This document shows positions 46,130 to 56,972 of a DNA stretch of 64,000 bases, piece by piece. Position 1 is the stretch's first letter. The number at the start of each line of letters is the position of its first letter. The position numbers and the translations under genes were made by a program. The DNA is from Cenococcum geophilum 1.58 (lineage: Eukaryota; Ascomycota; Dothideomycetes; Gloniales; Gloniaceae), in assembly GCA_001692895.1 (NCBI GenBank), contig KV748195.1:248001-312000 (forward strand). The letters run 5' to 3'. Below the pieces are notes generated by a model that was given only the letters and a program-made list of their open reading frames with translations, had not been told where the DNA came from and ran no database searches.

Positions 46130-48720
46130 TTAAGTGGGTAAGCTCTACAGCCGTATACTCGTAGGTAAGCTATATTTGGCTTTAATGGCGAGAGCCCTAG
46201 TGCTAACTAGAGCTTCTTAAAAGGTATTATCTAGCTAAGCTAGGCGCTCGGTGTCCGATTAATTAAATATACTATAGCCCTAATAATTTCTATCTAAATT
46301 TCCTGTGGTAATTAAGCCTTAATCTATATATATTAAGACTTAATAATAATTACCCCTCTAAAACGTTTAGTAAAACTATTTTAAGACTTTATATATAGGG
46401 CCAACTACTCTAGTAATATTCCTTTTTGGGTTCTCTAGGTGTTAAACTCGCTACCTAAAAACGTTTCGCCATTAATTTAAATTATTGCGATCTTTAGGTT
46501 ATATTAACGTTCTACCCTATTTAAGTATTATATAATTACTTATATTGTTAATAACTTATAAGCAAAGGTCTTAACCTTATTTAAATATAGGAATTTATTA
46601 TAAAAATATATTGTCTAGATATAACCGTTATATACTACAATTTCTAGAAATAAGTTAATATGTACTTAGTAAAGGGTCTAGTTGCCTTACTAATAGGTAG
46701 TCTTTTTAATACAATATTATAAGCCTTACTAACAGCATAGGTCTTATAGTTAATTGTCGCTAGACCTTAAAGTTTCGCACTACCTACTTCCTAAGGTAAA
46801 TGCTTAATTGCGTTGGGTCTTATATGGCCTAGTCTCTTATACTAAAGTCTACTAGCTACTTCCTAATTAGGAAGGGGGTTTTGCAATTAAATTGTAAATA
46901 AGGCCTTACTTAGGGTCTTTAATTGCAGCTTGTTATACTCTAGGGTTAATTAATTATAATAGCGCTTATAATATGCGAACGTCTTATAATTGTTTTTTAT
47001 ATAGTAGGTTCTTTTTATTATCCCACTATATATCCTTTTTATTAAACTTTCTTAGGTAGGCTAAATTTATATAAAAACCTAGTAAATAAGCTGCGTTAGT
47101 TAAGAAGATCTTTCTAGGACCTAATAGCGTCCGGATAATAATTACCGCCGTCCTTATACCCTTAACTGGATCTATACCCATCCCGGTATATATAAAGTTA
47201 TTACTTAGTTAGAGCTTATTAACGAACCTTAATTAATTGTTAATAACGTATATAGTAGTTCCGTTATTAAGAATTATGCTATCGCGTAGCTTATAGTTAG
47301 TGCCTACTTTATAGGCGCCTATTTAATATATATAAAAGGTACTATTGTCTTCCTTTTTATCTAGGCTCCGTAGAGCTTTTTTTTTCTAAAGACTACTTCC
47401 TAACCTTCTTTAGTATTCGCTTATACTATTCTAGGGCGTTAGTAATCTTTTCCTTAACCTTCTTAGCTATAGCTTTGTCTAATTTCTAGTCCTTTAATTA
47501 AACTAACTTATTAATATAAGGGCAATTTTAGAACTAGTAAACAGCTCCGTAGTAGCATATTAGGGTTTCTTTCTTCCGTGCCATCCTAGAAGGGGTAGTA
47601 GTAAGGGCCTTACCTTTAGGAGCCTCGTCCTTAGGAGCCTTATTAATTGGCTTGCCCTAAAAGCTTACTGCATTAGGACTGTCACGGATTCCGGCCTAGC
47701 GGCCCTTAGCAAGCCTTGGCACCCCACAGTATATAGAGTGCTGGTCCCTTCGCACCTCTTTGCACCTTCGTGCAATATCCTGTCGTGTACTATAGTCAAT
47801 GCTACGACGTTTACAGAGCCTCCTGACCTCGTTCCGTGATAAGCACTAAGCTAAGCTCTATTCTTCTGCTAGGTAGTCTTTAGTCGTTAATAGTTCTAAT
47901 ATATATTAACTAGTTAATATATAGATATTACGTAGTCCTTAGCCTAGTTGTGTTTGTTAAATTTAACCCTCTATATTAAGGCCTAATTTAGTAATACTAG
48001 CTCTACCGCTAGCAGAAGGTCTTTAATTACTTAGTCGCCGTCTACGTCTAGCAATTTAATCTTTTTATAATTGTTATACGTCTTCTCCTACTGCTATAAC
48101 CAGGCCTCAAAGTTCTAATTTTTTAGGCCCTTTTTAACCTTAGCGTATTAAGTAGATAGGTAGAGCTAATGTGCAGTATTAGTAGGGGCAACTCTCTCCT
48201 TAAGAGTTACTAGTATGTTATATACCGAGTCGATACCCAGTATATAGGTATTTAGATGTCTAGCTACTATACCAGTAGTATAGCTTTGTAGAGAAGTTAA
48301 GGCTGCCTTTTACTTTTTATATTCCTTCTCTACTGTCTTATACCTCTTATGGAGAATTTAAAGCTCGTCCTTTTTGTCCTTAGAGAGAGCTGTATATAAG
48401 GTTATTTCTGTCTTTACATCTTAAGGCCTAGGAAAGACTAGTTCAACCAATTAGGGTAACTTATCCTTTTTAGTTAAAGGGTTAACGTATTTCTATACGT
48501 CTCCTATTTAGGCGCGAAGCCTAATAAGGTCAATCTATTCGTCCCAATTAGCTTGGCTCAATAATATTACCGTCGTGGTAATAGCTTAGGTAGGTGGTTA
48601 AGAAGTTATATTAAAAGGTGCTTGTAGAAAGGTTGAAGGATTTAGTAATAAGTAGTAATTTAATAAGGGGTATAATCAATTAAATCAAATAGTTGAATAG
48701 GAGCAATACGGCAAGCAACC
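46130..48720 (-). pseudogene. Copia gag-protease-integrase remnant
   Basis: RIP-mutated DNA upstream of the RT. About 46980-47200 is the mutated counterpart of the copia scrap at 40683-40985, so this is the protease/GAG-pre-integrase region, with integrase at lower and gag at higher coordinates. No open frame. Confidence 0.6.
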
Positions 48721-48732
48721 CGGGCTCATAGC
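48720..48732 (-). promoter_or_regulatory. Probable primer-binding site (half initiator-tRNA-Met type)
   Basis: Next to the 5' LTR the plus strand reads cccgggctcata, which resembles the anticodon arm of initiator tRNA-Met (GGGCTCATA with anticodon CAT). Some copia-type elements are known to prime from the cleaved 5' half of this tRNA rather than its 3' end. Confidence 0.5.
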
Positions 48733-51395
48733 TGTTAATCGGAAGTCCGTGCACCGATTGTAGGAAAAGAATGATGACTCTGTCTATTGAATGGTGGCTC
48801 TAGAGCCTCTATATATACATAGTCAGGGTTGTAAACGATTAAACTGATTGCAATCAGATAAGATTATCGATTGGATTGTGATTAGATTGTTAGTTTGTAA
48901 TCTAATTGTAATCTAATTACAATTAGATCAGCGGCTTAGCATTCCCACATTAATAATTTTAAGCTAAAGCTCTCCTTTTACATCGTATGAAAAATGAGCT
49001 CTAAAGCAGATCTATCCCAGATTACAAATACTCTTTAATTAATTAAGCTTTCTTCTTAGAATAAGGGGAAATATTAAAGCCCAATCCTTTTATATACCCG
49101 AGAACCGTACGAAGATAAGCCAGCGTAAGATAAAAACGGAAAAAAAATCTATTACTGCAAGTCCACAGACTGTAAGTATAGTATAATAGTTACTATAAAT
49201 TTCCAGAGGCATCTTAAATAAAATTACTTAATTAATATTAGCCTTTTAAAAACAAGTTATATAAAAACTAAAGCAAACGCTATACTTAAGGATCTTTAGG
49301 GGTAGGCTAGATCTAAGAGCGATCTATTAGAGTTTAAATCTATTATTTTAAGGTCCTCTCTTAATTACGAAGTTATTAATTAAGCCCTTATTAATTTAAT
49401 TATTATATAAAACCTTCTATTTAATACAGTTAAATGGCCAAAATTCTATACTTTCTATTAGGCTTTAAATTAGGAGTCCTAGAGCTTTATTACAGCAGCT
49501 TATAGAGATATTAGCTAGAAGATTAAACAGTTATTTAATTCTTAAAAGGATAATATATAAAAAAAACTTTAGTTAGTAATTTTAAATATTTATCTCTCTA
49601 TTAATATCTAGACCTCTCTAAATAACTACTCTCTCCTCGCTATTTGCTCCTATTTTATTAATACTTAAGAGTAAAGAGCGTAGGCTCTTCTTGCTTTATA
49701 ACCAATTATAAACTATAGCGGAGAAGAATAGTAGAATACCCTTCTTTTAGTACTACTGGATTACGGTATTATATAAAAGATTAGGGCTATTATTAGTAAT
49801 AATTCTTTAATAAATAATACGCTGTGTTATATAATATCCGATTTCCTACTAGAGAATAAAGATATTTAATAGGATCCTGTCTACTAACGAATTTAATGCT
49901 AAGGATATATTATTAACCTTACGGTTAATACTTTCCTCTTTAGTGCTACTTAGGAGGGAAAGATTAAGGCGTATAAAAGGCTCTCTAAAAAGGGAAGTAT
50001 AAAGCTAGAGACAATATATAATAAGGCCGCGTAAGAGAATAAAAGGGATATATTCCGCGTAATAGGGGCGCTTAGGCGGTATATAACATTATTATCCACT
50101 CCCGCTCCTTAAGCAATTGTATAAAATAGTTTAAATTAATTATCGGATAAAGGATTCCTCTTAATAATCGTATAAGATGGAATAGCTAGTGGTAAATACT
50201 AGAGACTATAATCTAGTATAAGTCTGGAGTTAACTAATATATAAAGGCCAATATAGATATACTTAATAAAGACTTTCTTAACCTAGCCAACTGGTCCCTC
50301 CTTTATACAATTAAGAACTTCCTTAGGCCTTTCTATAGCGCAACTATAAAACTTTAAGGGCATAGCTTAAGCCTTAGCGAAGTTCTCTTTATAATAGACG
50401 TCCTTATTAAATATATAGAGATATAATAGGCATTAGTAAGTATTAGATTAAACTAAGACCTAAAGCATTATATTAAACGAGCTTAGGAAAAGTTTAACGA
50501 ATATTATACTAAAATAGATAGCTTTCCTCTCTACGCTATAGCACTAATTCTTTAGCCTTAGCGTTGTATAAAATACATTAAAGAGATATAGAAAAAGGAG
50601 TAGCAGAAACCTACGCTTTAAAAGTTAAAGTAGCTCTAGGAGCAATTCTAAGATTCCTATCCCCTTCGTACTATATTATATAAGAGGCCTTTACAGTACT
50701 AGATAAGGGAAAAAGAGCTAAATAAGTTTAATTTTATTGCAAATAATCTTAAAGAAAGAATTATTTAACCGTAAAGCCTTAATAAGTATAAGGATTACTG
50801 CTCTAAAGCTCCGTACTAAATATAGGGCCTAGCTCTTTATTAGTAGGCTTAGGAGCCACAAAGAAAACAATAGCTAAGGCTTTTAATTCTTACTATAAAT
50901 ATCCTTTCTATTCTAGCTATGAGCGATAACCTAGAGAGGGTTTTCTCAGGTGGCCGTTATATAATAAGCTGGGAAAGAATAAAGATGGGAATAGACAGCC
51001 TTAAGAGAACAGAATATTTAAAAAACTGGTATAGAAGCGGGATTTTAAGTAGGTAGTTATCTAGGGTTCTAGGGGTAGAGATATCTCTTTAATAGGATTA
51101 ATTATACGGGGTGCCAAGGAATCTGCTATCACGTGCTATAATTATTAATTAGATTGTGATCGTCAATTAGAATCTCGCAATCACAATAATCCGATTGTGG
51201 CTGATTGTGGCTGATTGTTTACAACCCTGATACATAGGAAAGGTGTAGGAAATGGGAACGAGAAGGGGGTAGGGGGGTGGCAATGGAAACAAGGGGTAGG
51301 TGACCGAGTCAATGACCGAGTCAATGATTGAGTCAATGACTGAGCCAATGGGAGGTTGCTGAGTCGGTGATAAGATAACCTGATTCAGGTCGACA
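48733..51395 (-). repeat. 5' LTR of the copia element, split by hAT
   Basis: Two parts, 48733-48822 and 51238-51395, total 248 bp. It is 12 bp longer than its partner through one extra TCAATGACCGAG unit in an internal tandem repeat. It starts TGTTAATC, equal to TGTCGATC with two RIP-type changes. Confidence 0.85.
48823..51230 (+). mobile_element. hAT DNA transposon in the copia LTR, RIP-degraded
   Basis: Perfect terminal inverted repeats TCAGGGTTGTAAAC / GTTTACAACCCTGA, with TACATAG on both sides (48816-48822 and 51231-51237; 8 bp if one A is counted). Subterminal GATTG-rich repeats occur at both ends. Plus-strand remnants: a BED-finger-like YCKSTDCKYS...FQRHLK (about 49145-49215) and the hAT dimerisation block ILAMSDNLERVFSGGRYI, ISWERIKMGIDSLKRTEYLK (about 50905-51020). 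Size 2408 bp fits an autonomous hAT, but the frame is full of stops. Confidence 0.9.
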
Positions 51396-51565
51396 GAAGC
51401 TCTGCGGGAGGCTCTGTACGAAGCTCTGCATACGGAGGCTCTGCACGAAGCTCTGTATACGGAGGCTCTGCACGGCGGCTCTGCGTACGACGGCTCTACT
51501 ACGGAGGCTCTATATAAAAGCTTTGTGCAGCGCTTCGTGTAGAGCTTCGTGCAGAGCCTCCGTAC
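51396..51565. repeat. 12-bp minisatellite array 2, middle part
   Basis: Continues 42270-42438 in register across the copia insertion; the unit direction flips near 51510, with a CTATATAAAAGC core as in array 1. Confidence 0.85.
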
Positions 51566-51696
51566 TGTTGAGATTCGACCTCTTGGTGTCGTAAGGAGGC
51601 TGGGTATCCAGCCTCCTCAATATTGTATTATATAGCTACTAGCCCTCCAAAGTTGGAGAGAGGTAATCCAAGCAATGAACACATTACATTTCAACA
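51566..51696. repeat. 131-bp solo LTR-like element in the minisatellite
   Basis: Starts TGTTGAGATTCG and ends TTTCAACA (TGTTGA/TCAACA inverse ends), with perfect 5-bp flanks cgtac (51561-51565 and 51697-51701). Different family from the TGTCGAC LTRs. Contains a gaggctgggtatccagcctc hairpin. Confidence 0.8.
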
Positions 51697-51945
51697 CGTA
51701 CGCAGAGCTTCGCGCAGAGCTTCGTGCAGAGCTTCACGCAGAGCTTCGTGCAGAGCTTCACGCAGAGCTTCGTGCAGAGCTTCACGCAGAGCTTCGTGCG
51801 GAGCCTCCGTATGCAGAGCTTCGTGCAGAGCCTCCGTACGCAGAGCTTCGTGTAGAGCTTCGTGCAGAGCTTCGTGTAGAGCCTCCGTACGTAGAGCTTT
51901 GTGCAGAGCTTTTGTACGCGGAGCCTCTGTGCGGCCTACCCAAAC
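51697..51945. repeat. 12-bp minisatellite array 2, right part
   Basis: Regular GCAGAGCTTCGT / GCAGAGCTTCAC units with GCAGAGCCTCCGTAC variants. All unit lengths are multiples of three and no frame meets a stop. Confidence 0.88.
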
Positions 51946-51949
51946 AATA

Positions 51950-52575
51950 ACCACCTAAGGTACTCCGCACGTCCGCGATATATATATATAAACAAAATAG
52001 CCTTATTAATCATATATAGTTACTAAGTTTTATCCTTTCTATAAAAATTTTTTTAATAAAAAGTATAAAAAGCTATTTTTAAAGGTTTTATAGCCGTTAT
52101 ACCCGCTTTATTATATAACCTTTTTAAGTTTAAATATCCAGCACTTAATACTATAGCAGCTATTTTTAGAGTGGTTATTATAAATCTATATAGGTCTTAT
52201 ATATATTAGCTAGCGTTTAGTAAAGTTATAGAGCCCTAATGTCGTTAACAACGCGTTTTTTTTTTAACGAAAATGATTACAAGACCTAAAAATACCTAAG
52301 TAATAAAAATGATATAGTCTAAAAGCCTAGGTTCTGTTGTATAATTGATCAACTTTGGGAAGTGATATAAAATGTTGGTGTTGAGCTATTTCAATATCCG
52401 CAACCTCCGCAACGCGGATATCGCTGACGAGGTCTACAAGTGCTACGAAACCAGCTCAGACGTGATACCGGTGGTTCAGCACAAACGTAGTTAGTCAGCT
52501 TGCGGACCGATTGAAAATCCGCACCAACGGAATCACGTCTGAGCTTGCTGAGGTAATGAGCTTGCTGAGGTAAGG
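51950..52575. repeat. Inverted-repeat arm A of the dispersed minisatellite element
   Basis: AT-rich DNA from the array to the ppo junction. The part from about 52130 matches the reverse complement of 59765-60340 closely. It ends (minus strand) in a 22-bp inverted repeat, AGCTCAGACGTGATTCCGTTGG, paired with the inverse at 52454-52475, and a doubled ttacctcagcaagctca. No gene. Confidence 0.75.
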
Positions 52576-52830
52576 GATCTCGATAGATTTGAATATCTTC
52601 GGCACGTTCTGCGCTCCGAATCGGCCTATTAGCAAAGAAGAAGAAAAACAAATTCTCGAGCAGGGAAACCTCACATAGATTGGATCCTTGATGACTTGAG
52701 TCATTTCCGCGACTAGCTGTGCGTCGTCGAACTTTCCCGTTCTTGGATCTCGCTTCCGCTTGAAATACGCTGTTGGTTTCCCTGATGCATTTCCTTTCGT
52801 CATCCGCTCTAAGCCCTCTGGCAAGTATTT
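52576..52830 (-). pseudogene. ppo-type oxygenase, upstream fragment
   Basis: Minus-strand residues YFKRKRDPRTGKFDDAQLV, AEMTQVIKDPI, then FGAQNVPKIFKSIEI. In Ppo proteins an equivalent block (..FGAxNVPKxLRxxEI) stands about ten residues before the LNEFR.FFGL motif found at 40640. So this is probably the piece just upstream of the 38384-40676 remnant, separated by about 11.9 kb of inserted DNA. The join KDPI to FGAQ would need an intron (GTGAGG...AATAG), but its phase does not work, another sign of decay. Nothing of the first few hundred residues is visible. Confidence 0.65.
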
Positions 52831-53366
52831 TAGGGGTTTCTTGGCAGCTGTTTCTTACTCCTTAACTTTCGGGAACTTTTGCCTTATGTTAATAAAACTC
52901 TTTGATAAGTAGGATAGGTAGGTCGCCATCTTCTATCTGTTTTTCGGTGAATTGCTTAGTAATATTCGGTAAAACACTGGCCATTTTAGGGTAAAATACA
53001 GGGTGGAGTGACCGTAGAGTCCGGAGATACGTGATAACTTAGGAGTACGCGTCCTTGCACTCAGCCTCATCAGGGGCAGTCCATTCGGCAATCACTTGGA
53101 TGGCATAACTGCTAGAAACACCCAGTGTTCATCGCACGGAGCATATAGAACCTAGCAGTTACCTCTTCAAGCTAGTAGCAGCAGTTCGTTTGAATTCTCT
53201 GCATGAATGCTATCCTAAAAGAGACCGTTAGGCCCTCCAACGCCTGCCCACAAGAACACGAGCGATGATACGCTAGAAGCAGCACTCGCACAAATACATA
53301 ATGAGCTCTATCACTCCTAGGAAGAACTGGGATCAGATGTAAGGATTAATTCATCCCCAAATGTCG
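52831..53366. other. Intergenic
   Basis: No gene recognised; part (52860-52980) is AT-rich. A minus-strand ATG frame near 52983 is short and unidentified. Confidence 0.5.
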
Positions 53367-55292
53367 CTACCATAGAATGAAATCAATGGTCTGCTCTTTC
53401 TCCACCTCCTGCATAGTCTGCCCATCCATGAGTCCATGCACGTAGCATTCACCTACTAGCGTAAAGCCGTCATCCGTATCAAAGCTCTCCCGAACTGGTC
53501 CACTACGTGAACGCAGCACGAAAGGCACTCGGCCTCCGAACAAAATGCAGATGATATCACCTTTTTGCATCGTGCTGGGCCCGAGTCCAATATACTGAAA
53601 GCTAGTGAAGAGGCTCCGCCCCTCGCACTTACTCTTCCTCTGCTTTACGACCTCTTCTTCGACCTCTTGCGGCATCGGGGGTTTCCCGCCGCCCCTTATC
53701 CACGCGGTATATGCTGGGAATGTGGTCAGCTCATCTTGTAAAGTCAGTCGTCCGCCAGATGGGAGTAGGTCCGCTGCCAACGTGGTATCTACTATGCGTT
53801 TCATCGTGGTAACCTTCTCTTCCGGCCAATCGCTTGGCCAGTTAAAGGACACCGTAGTGGACGGATCGCCTAGCCTTATATCAATAGGAATGGTCTGCTG
53901 CACAGGTACAACGAATACACCGCGCACCATTAACAGGTGCGGGTTTTGCGAATCAAATCCAATTGCAGGTGAAGTGCTACCGCAGGCGGAAAAGACGTTA
54001 CGGCCATCTGAGCGGCGGTAGCCTAGGGGAGAGAGGACCCACGGATTTCGCCAGTCAGGGACCCAGGAAGGTAGCTCGGAGCTACTATGACGAGGCTCTA
54101 TGGTGCTGAGGACCGTTAGGTCTGCGTCAGCAATCAGCGACAAGGCTGCCGCGGTTATGAAGACGTCTCGCACGCTCAAAGAATAGTCCGGTCGCAGCGG
54201 GGGATCGAATGTTTGTGCAAAGCTACCAAATAGGGAGAAAACTTTATCTCGTGCGTCTTTGGCATTGCGCTGCCTCACTCCCTGCAGCACAATGGAAAGT
54301 TGAGTGAAATAGAGTAAGTGTTCGCAATGTGGAATTGTGTTCACCGTCTTCATAGAGTTTTGGTATGTTGCCTTGTACGAAGCTGTCTGGAAGGCAGAGA
54401 GCCAACCAGGGCCAATTTCTTGAATCCACTGATCTGGGAGATGGTCAATATGGCGGGTATAGTTAAAGAAGCTCTGCCCATCAATAGAGAAATCTCCACA
54501 GAGCATGAGGCTTTTGCGGGCTAATATGGCTTCCTGAAACGTCCATGCACGATTAAACCAAGGCCGAGCAAAAAAATTCCCTAAAGTTTTCCAGGCTGGA
54601 GCATCGATTGGTGGCAGAATGCCATCTATAAGTTTACAGACCTTCTTTGCGCGCTCTTGATTTTCCTCAGGCTTTTCACGCTCCCCATCTTCCATTTCCC
54701 CAGGATGCCATCTGTCAATCAGCGAGAACATTTCCCAGACTTGAGCCGTCTCCTCATCTGCCTTCCCAACCCATATCAGGACAAGCTTGGCGCTTCTGTA
54801 GATGTCGTCCATTATGCCTACCTGCAGGCTTTTTTCGAAATCATCCTGCTGATTGATACATAGCGCATCCACCCAAAGCGTCCGGTCTTTCTCGATATCA
54901 CGTAGCTGGACGAGTGCTTCCTCGAGGTTTGCTGTCACTGTTGTCTCGATGCTGTTGTAAATAATGGGTCTCTGGTTGGATTCATTACCCCAAACGTACG
55001 ATAACGCCTCATACTGCGGCTCGCTATCCAATGCCACTGTCTCCAAGGTGCATTGTAGTATGTCATCCGTGCAACCGTGCTTTAGGATAAGAATACGAAT
55101 ATCTCGAGCACCTTTTAACGGCTGATAGAGATCTCTTGAGCTGGTAGCGCTATAATGATACCCTTCCGCAAGAGGCATGACGGGGCCGAGAAACCATGGA
55201 GTGTTTGGGCTGGCGCGACGGATGCAGATGGCTTGGGTATCCCTATAAGTGGTGGAGCTGTGGATTTGGTTGATTTTAAACGTAGCAGCCAT
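53367..55292 (-). CDS. HET-domain (heterokaryon incompatibility) protein, single exon
   Basis: 641 aa, intact. The HET domain spans about residues 90-260: YEALSYVWGNE, LWVDALCINQQDDFEKS.QVGIMDDIYRSA, VLIWVGKAD, WFNRAWTFQEAILA, and later DARDKVFSLFGSF, SWVPDWR. The C-terminal half has GDIICILFGGRVPFVLR and FTLVGECYVHGLMDG, the usual ending of this subfamily. HET proteins trigger cell death on non-self recognition in some fungi; which partner this one has cannot be told. It differs in subtype from the HET domain of the NLR at 19819. No signal peptide or membrane segment. Confidence 0.92.
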   Translation of the reverse strand: MAATFKINQIHSSTTYRDTQAICIRRASPNTPWFLGPVMPLAEGYHYSATSSRDLYQPLKGARDIRILILKHGCTDDILQCTLETVALDSEPQYEALSYVWGNESNQRPIIYNSIETTVTANLEEALVQLRDIEKDRTLWVDALCINQQDDFEKSLQVGIMDDIYRSAKLVLIWVGKADEETAQVWEMFSLIDRWHPGEMEDGEREKPEENQERAKKVCKLIDGILPPIDAPAWKTLGNFFARPWFNRAWTFQEAILARKSLMLCGDFSIDGQSFFNYTRHIDHLPDQWIQEIGPGWLSAFQTASYKATYQNSMKTVNTIPHCEHLLYFTQLSIVLQGVRQRNAKDARDKVFSLFGSFAQTFDPPLRPDYSLSVRDVFITAAALSLIADADLTVLSTIEPRHSSSELPSWVPDWRNPWVLSPLGYRRSDGRNVFSACGSTSPAIGFDSQNPHLLMVRGVFVVPVQQTIPIDIRLGDPSTTVSFNWPSDWPEEKVTTMKRIVDTTLAADLLPSGGRLTLQDELTTFPAYTAWIRGGGKPPMPQEVEEEVVKQRKSKCEGRSLFTSFQYIGLGPSTMQKGDIICILFGGRVPFVLRSRSGPVRESFDTDDGFTLVGECYVHGLMDGQTMQEVEKEQTIDFILW

Positions 55293-55926
55293 GATGGGAG
55301 GAGTTAAGGTTTAGGCACTTATCGGCGTTGCTGAGAGCCTCATAGCCACGGAGCCTTTCGGAGGGAGTGGAGAAGCCGCTTAACGTCCCGTCCTATTCTG
55401 ACTGACACGGTGGAACGGCTTCTGATCTAGGTCACTCAGTCCCCGCTTCGGGACCCGACCGAGTGAAGTGGCGGCCCGTTCTAGCTGTGGTAAAGGCGCC
55501 ACAGACGCCTTTACCACTTCTTTGACATTATTAGCGAATACCCAGCGGCCCGCAACCGGCCACTCCAGCTAGCCACGAATATGGAAACTCCTGATATGCC
55601 GATTCTAGACCTGAGAAGAACACTACCTGTGTTTGCAGAGGAGATTAACCAAAGAATTACCATATCAATAGTATGAAAAACTTAAGGACATCGTATATAC
55701 ATCCCCCACCTCTCGCTTGGTCAACTCTAATCAGCCTTGTCTCGGAAGCGCAGACAAATAACCTAGCGAGAACATTCGAGAGACCCAATAAAAGTCACAT
55801 GATTTGTCCCCAAATCGTCGCAGAGCCACCATAGATGGACCACCTGCATTACTGCGTCCCTGCAGCCAACCTGCATCATAGGATTGATCCAATAGTTTGC
55901 TCTCCGTATTACACATAGTATAAACC
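55293..55926. other. Intergenic
   Basis: Contains the hairpin at 55487-55517; otherwise nothing recognised. Confidence 0.5.
55487..55517. repeat. Perfect 12-bp stem hairpin
   Basis: GTGGTAAAGGCG and CGCCTTTACCAC separated by 7 bases. It lies upstream of the HET gene. Confidence 0.8.
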
Positions 55927-56972
55927 TTATCCCTTTATGTCCGCCAACGCGTCATTGACTTCAAGGATACTCCATTTCCAAGGATCAAGGCCCTTAGGAT
56001 TGCCATTCGCACAAAATGTCTTGTACCATTGCCTCCGCCCGTCAGGGTCACGTTTCGTCTTGCTCTTAAACAAATCCTTCAGGTCTTCCCAACCAGGAGT
56101 GCTTCCACAGTCTTCCGCACATGGATGGCCCTAAGCATAGGTTAGCGATGACTACGCTGCTCTTTGACGTCGTTTGCATGTCCATTCCGTAGACATTATA
56201 TGATACGTACCTCTCCTCCCAGACACACCACCTCCATTTCATCAGGTATCCCCATTGCTCGACGCAACGTTGGGTCGGCATGACCGAGGAAGACAATCTG
56301 ATGTTCCCAGCTATCTCCATGGTCGTATTCGTAGGAGACCTCAACCTTGCCTCGATATTGTTCGCCGTCGTAAATATCCGCGAGGGTGTAGTCTGAAACT
56401 TTCTTGATTTTCTCAGGTTCTGGGAAGCAGTCTTTCATTTCGTCGTCTAAGACAAGGTTCAGTAATTCTCTGCTGTATTTGCTCATAAAACTGGGCGGCT
56501 GTTGACAAGAGAGGTGGGATTATTAGCTTAGGCGACCCGATAAAGAATGGTTAGGGGTGACACACCTCCCCCGGCTCAGATAACTTTGAGACGCTGAAAG
56601 AGTACGCATGACAGCTAGCCCATCCGAAAGCAATCTGTAATACCCCGTGTAGTTTCTCAAAGGTATATCTCGACGGGACGGAGAGGAGTCGGGAAATAGT
56701 AGGATCACTCGTGCTAATCAAGTGGACAAGCAGAAGGTAGCTGTCGCCTGCAGTTGACTCGTAAGTGTCAGCAACAGGCGCCAAATAATATTAGGAAGTA
56801 TAAATAGTACCTTCGAAATTTGTCCATTCCGATTGTCTGGTGAGTTGGCAGCCTCGTCGTGGTTGTTGGGACGGGAAGATGACTGGGGCGCGGACTTGTC
56901 GGTCTTAGACGCGTCCGAACGCGTCTTAGTGGAGCGCGATTTCTTGGCTTTAGGCATCCTGATAATTCTCAA
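55927..56972 (-). CDS. Plasmid pRiA4b ORF-3-like protein, four exons
   Basis: Family known from a rhizobial plasmid and found in many fungi; function unknown. N-terminus Lys/Ser-rich and disordered; then YLLLVHLISTSDPTISRLLSVPS, YTFEKLHGVLQIAFGWASCHAYSF (core fold), KVEVSYEYDHGDSWEHQIVFLG and GGEGHPCAEDCGSTPGWEDL, which needs the last intron removed. Exons 56972-56811, 56757-56566, 56498-56211, 56130-55927; introns 53, 67 and 80 bp, all phase 0; 281 aa. A start at 56957 (MPKAKKSR) is equally possible. Intact. Confidence 0.85.

Larger units (their letters stand above)
42439..51395 (-). mobile_element. Complete Ty1/copia element, internal part RIP-degraded, with two nested insertions
   Basis: LTRs at 42439-42674 and 48733-51395 (the latter split by a hAT element) with perfect 5-bp flanks gaagc (42434-42438 and 51396-51400). 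Minus-strand pol remnants: IFFYVNNIIVAY, FKEELIKKYKIKNLRELTWFLGI, SYINKIASTFYLKD (RT, about 43560-43860) and ADGLIKALPRQKHKSFI at the RNase H end (about 42870-42950). A polypurine tract (nine G, minus strand, 42677-42685) borders the 3' LTR. The internal part is CpA-poor and full of stops, yet the LTRs are much less mutated. It was inserted into minisatellite array 2. Confidence 0.88.

Noticed and set aside
52583..52595. The doubled ttacctcagcaagctca near the ppo junction as a target duplication
   Set aside because: It is part of the element end, since the other copy at 59766 has the same sequence; only atcc is shared by the two ppo cut ends.
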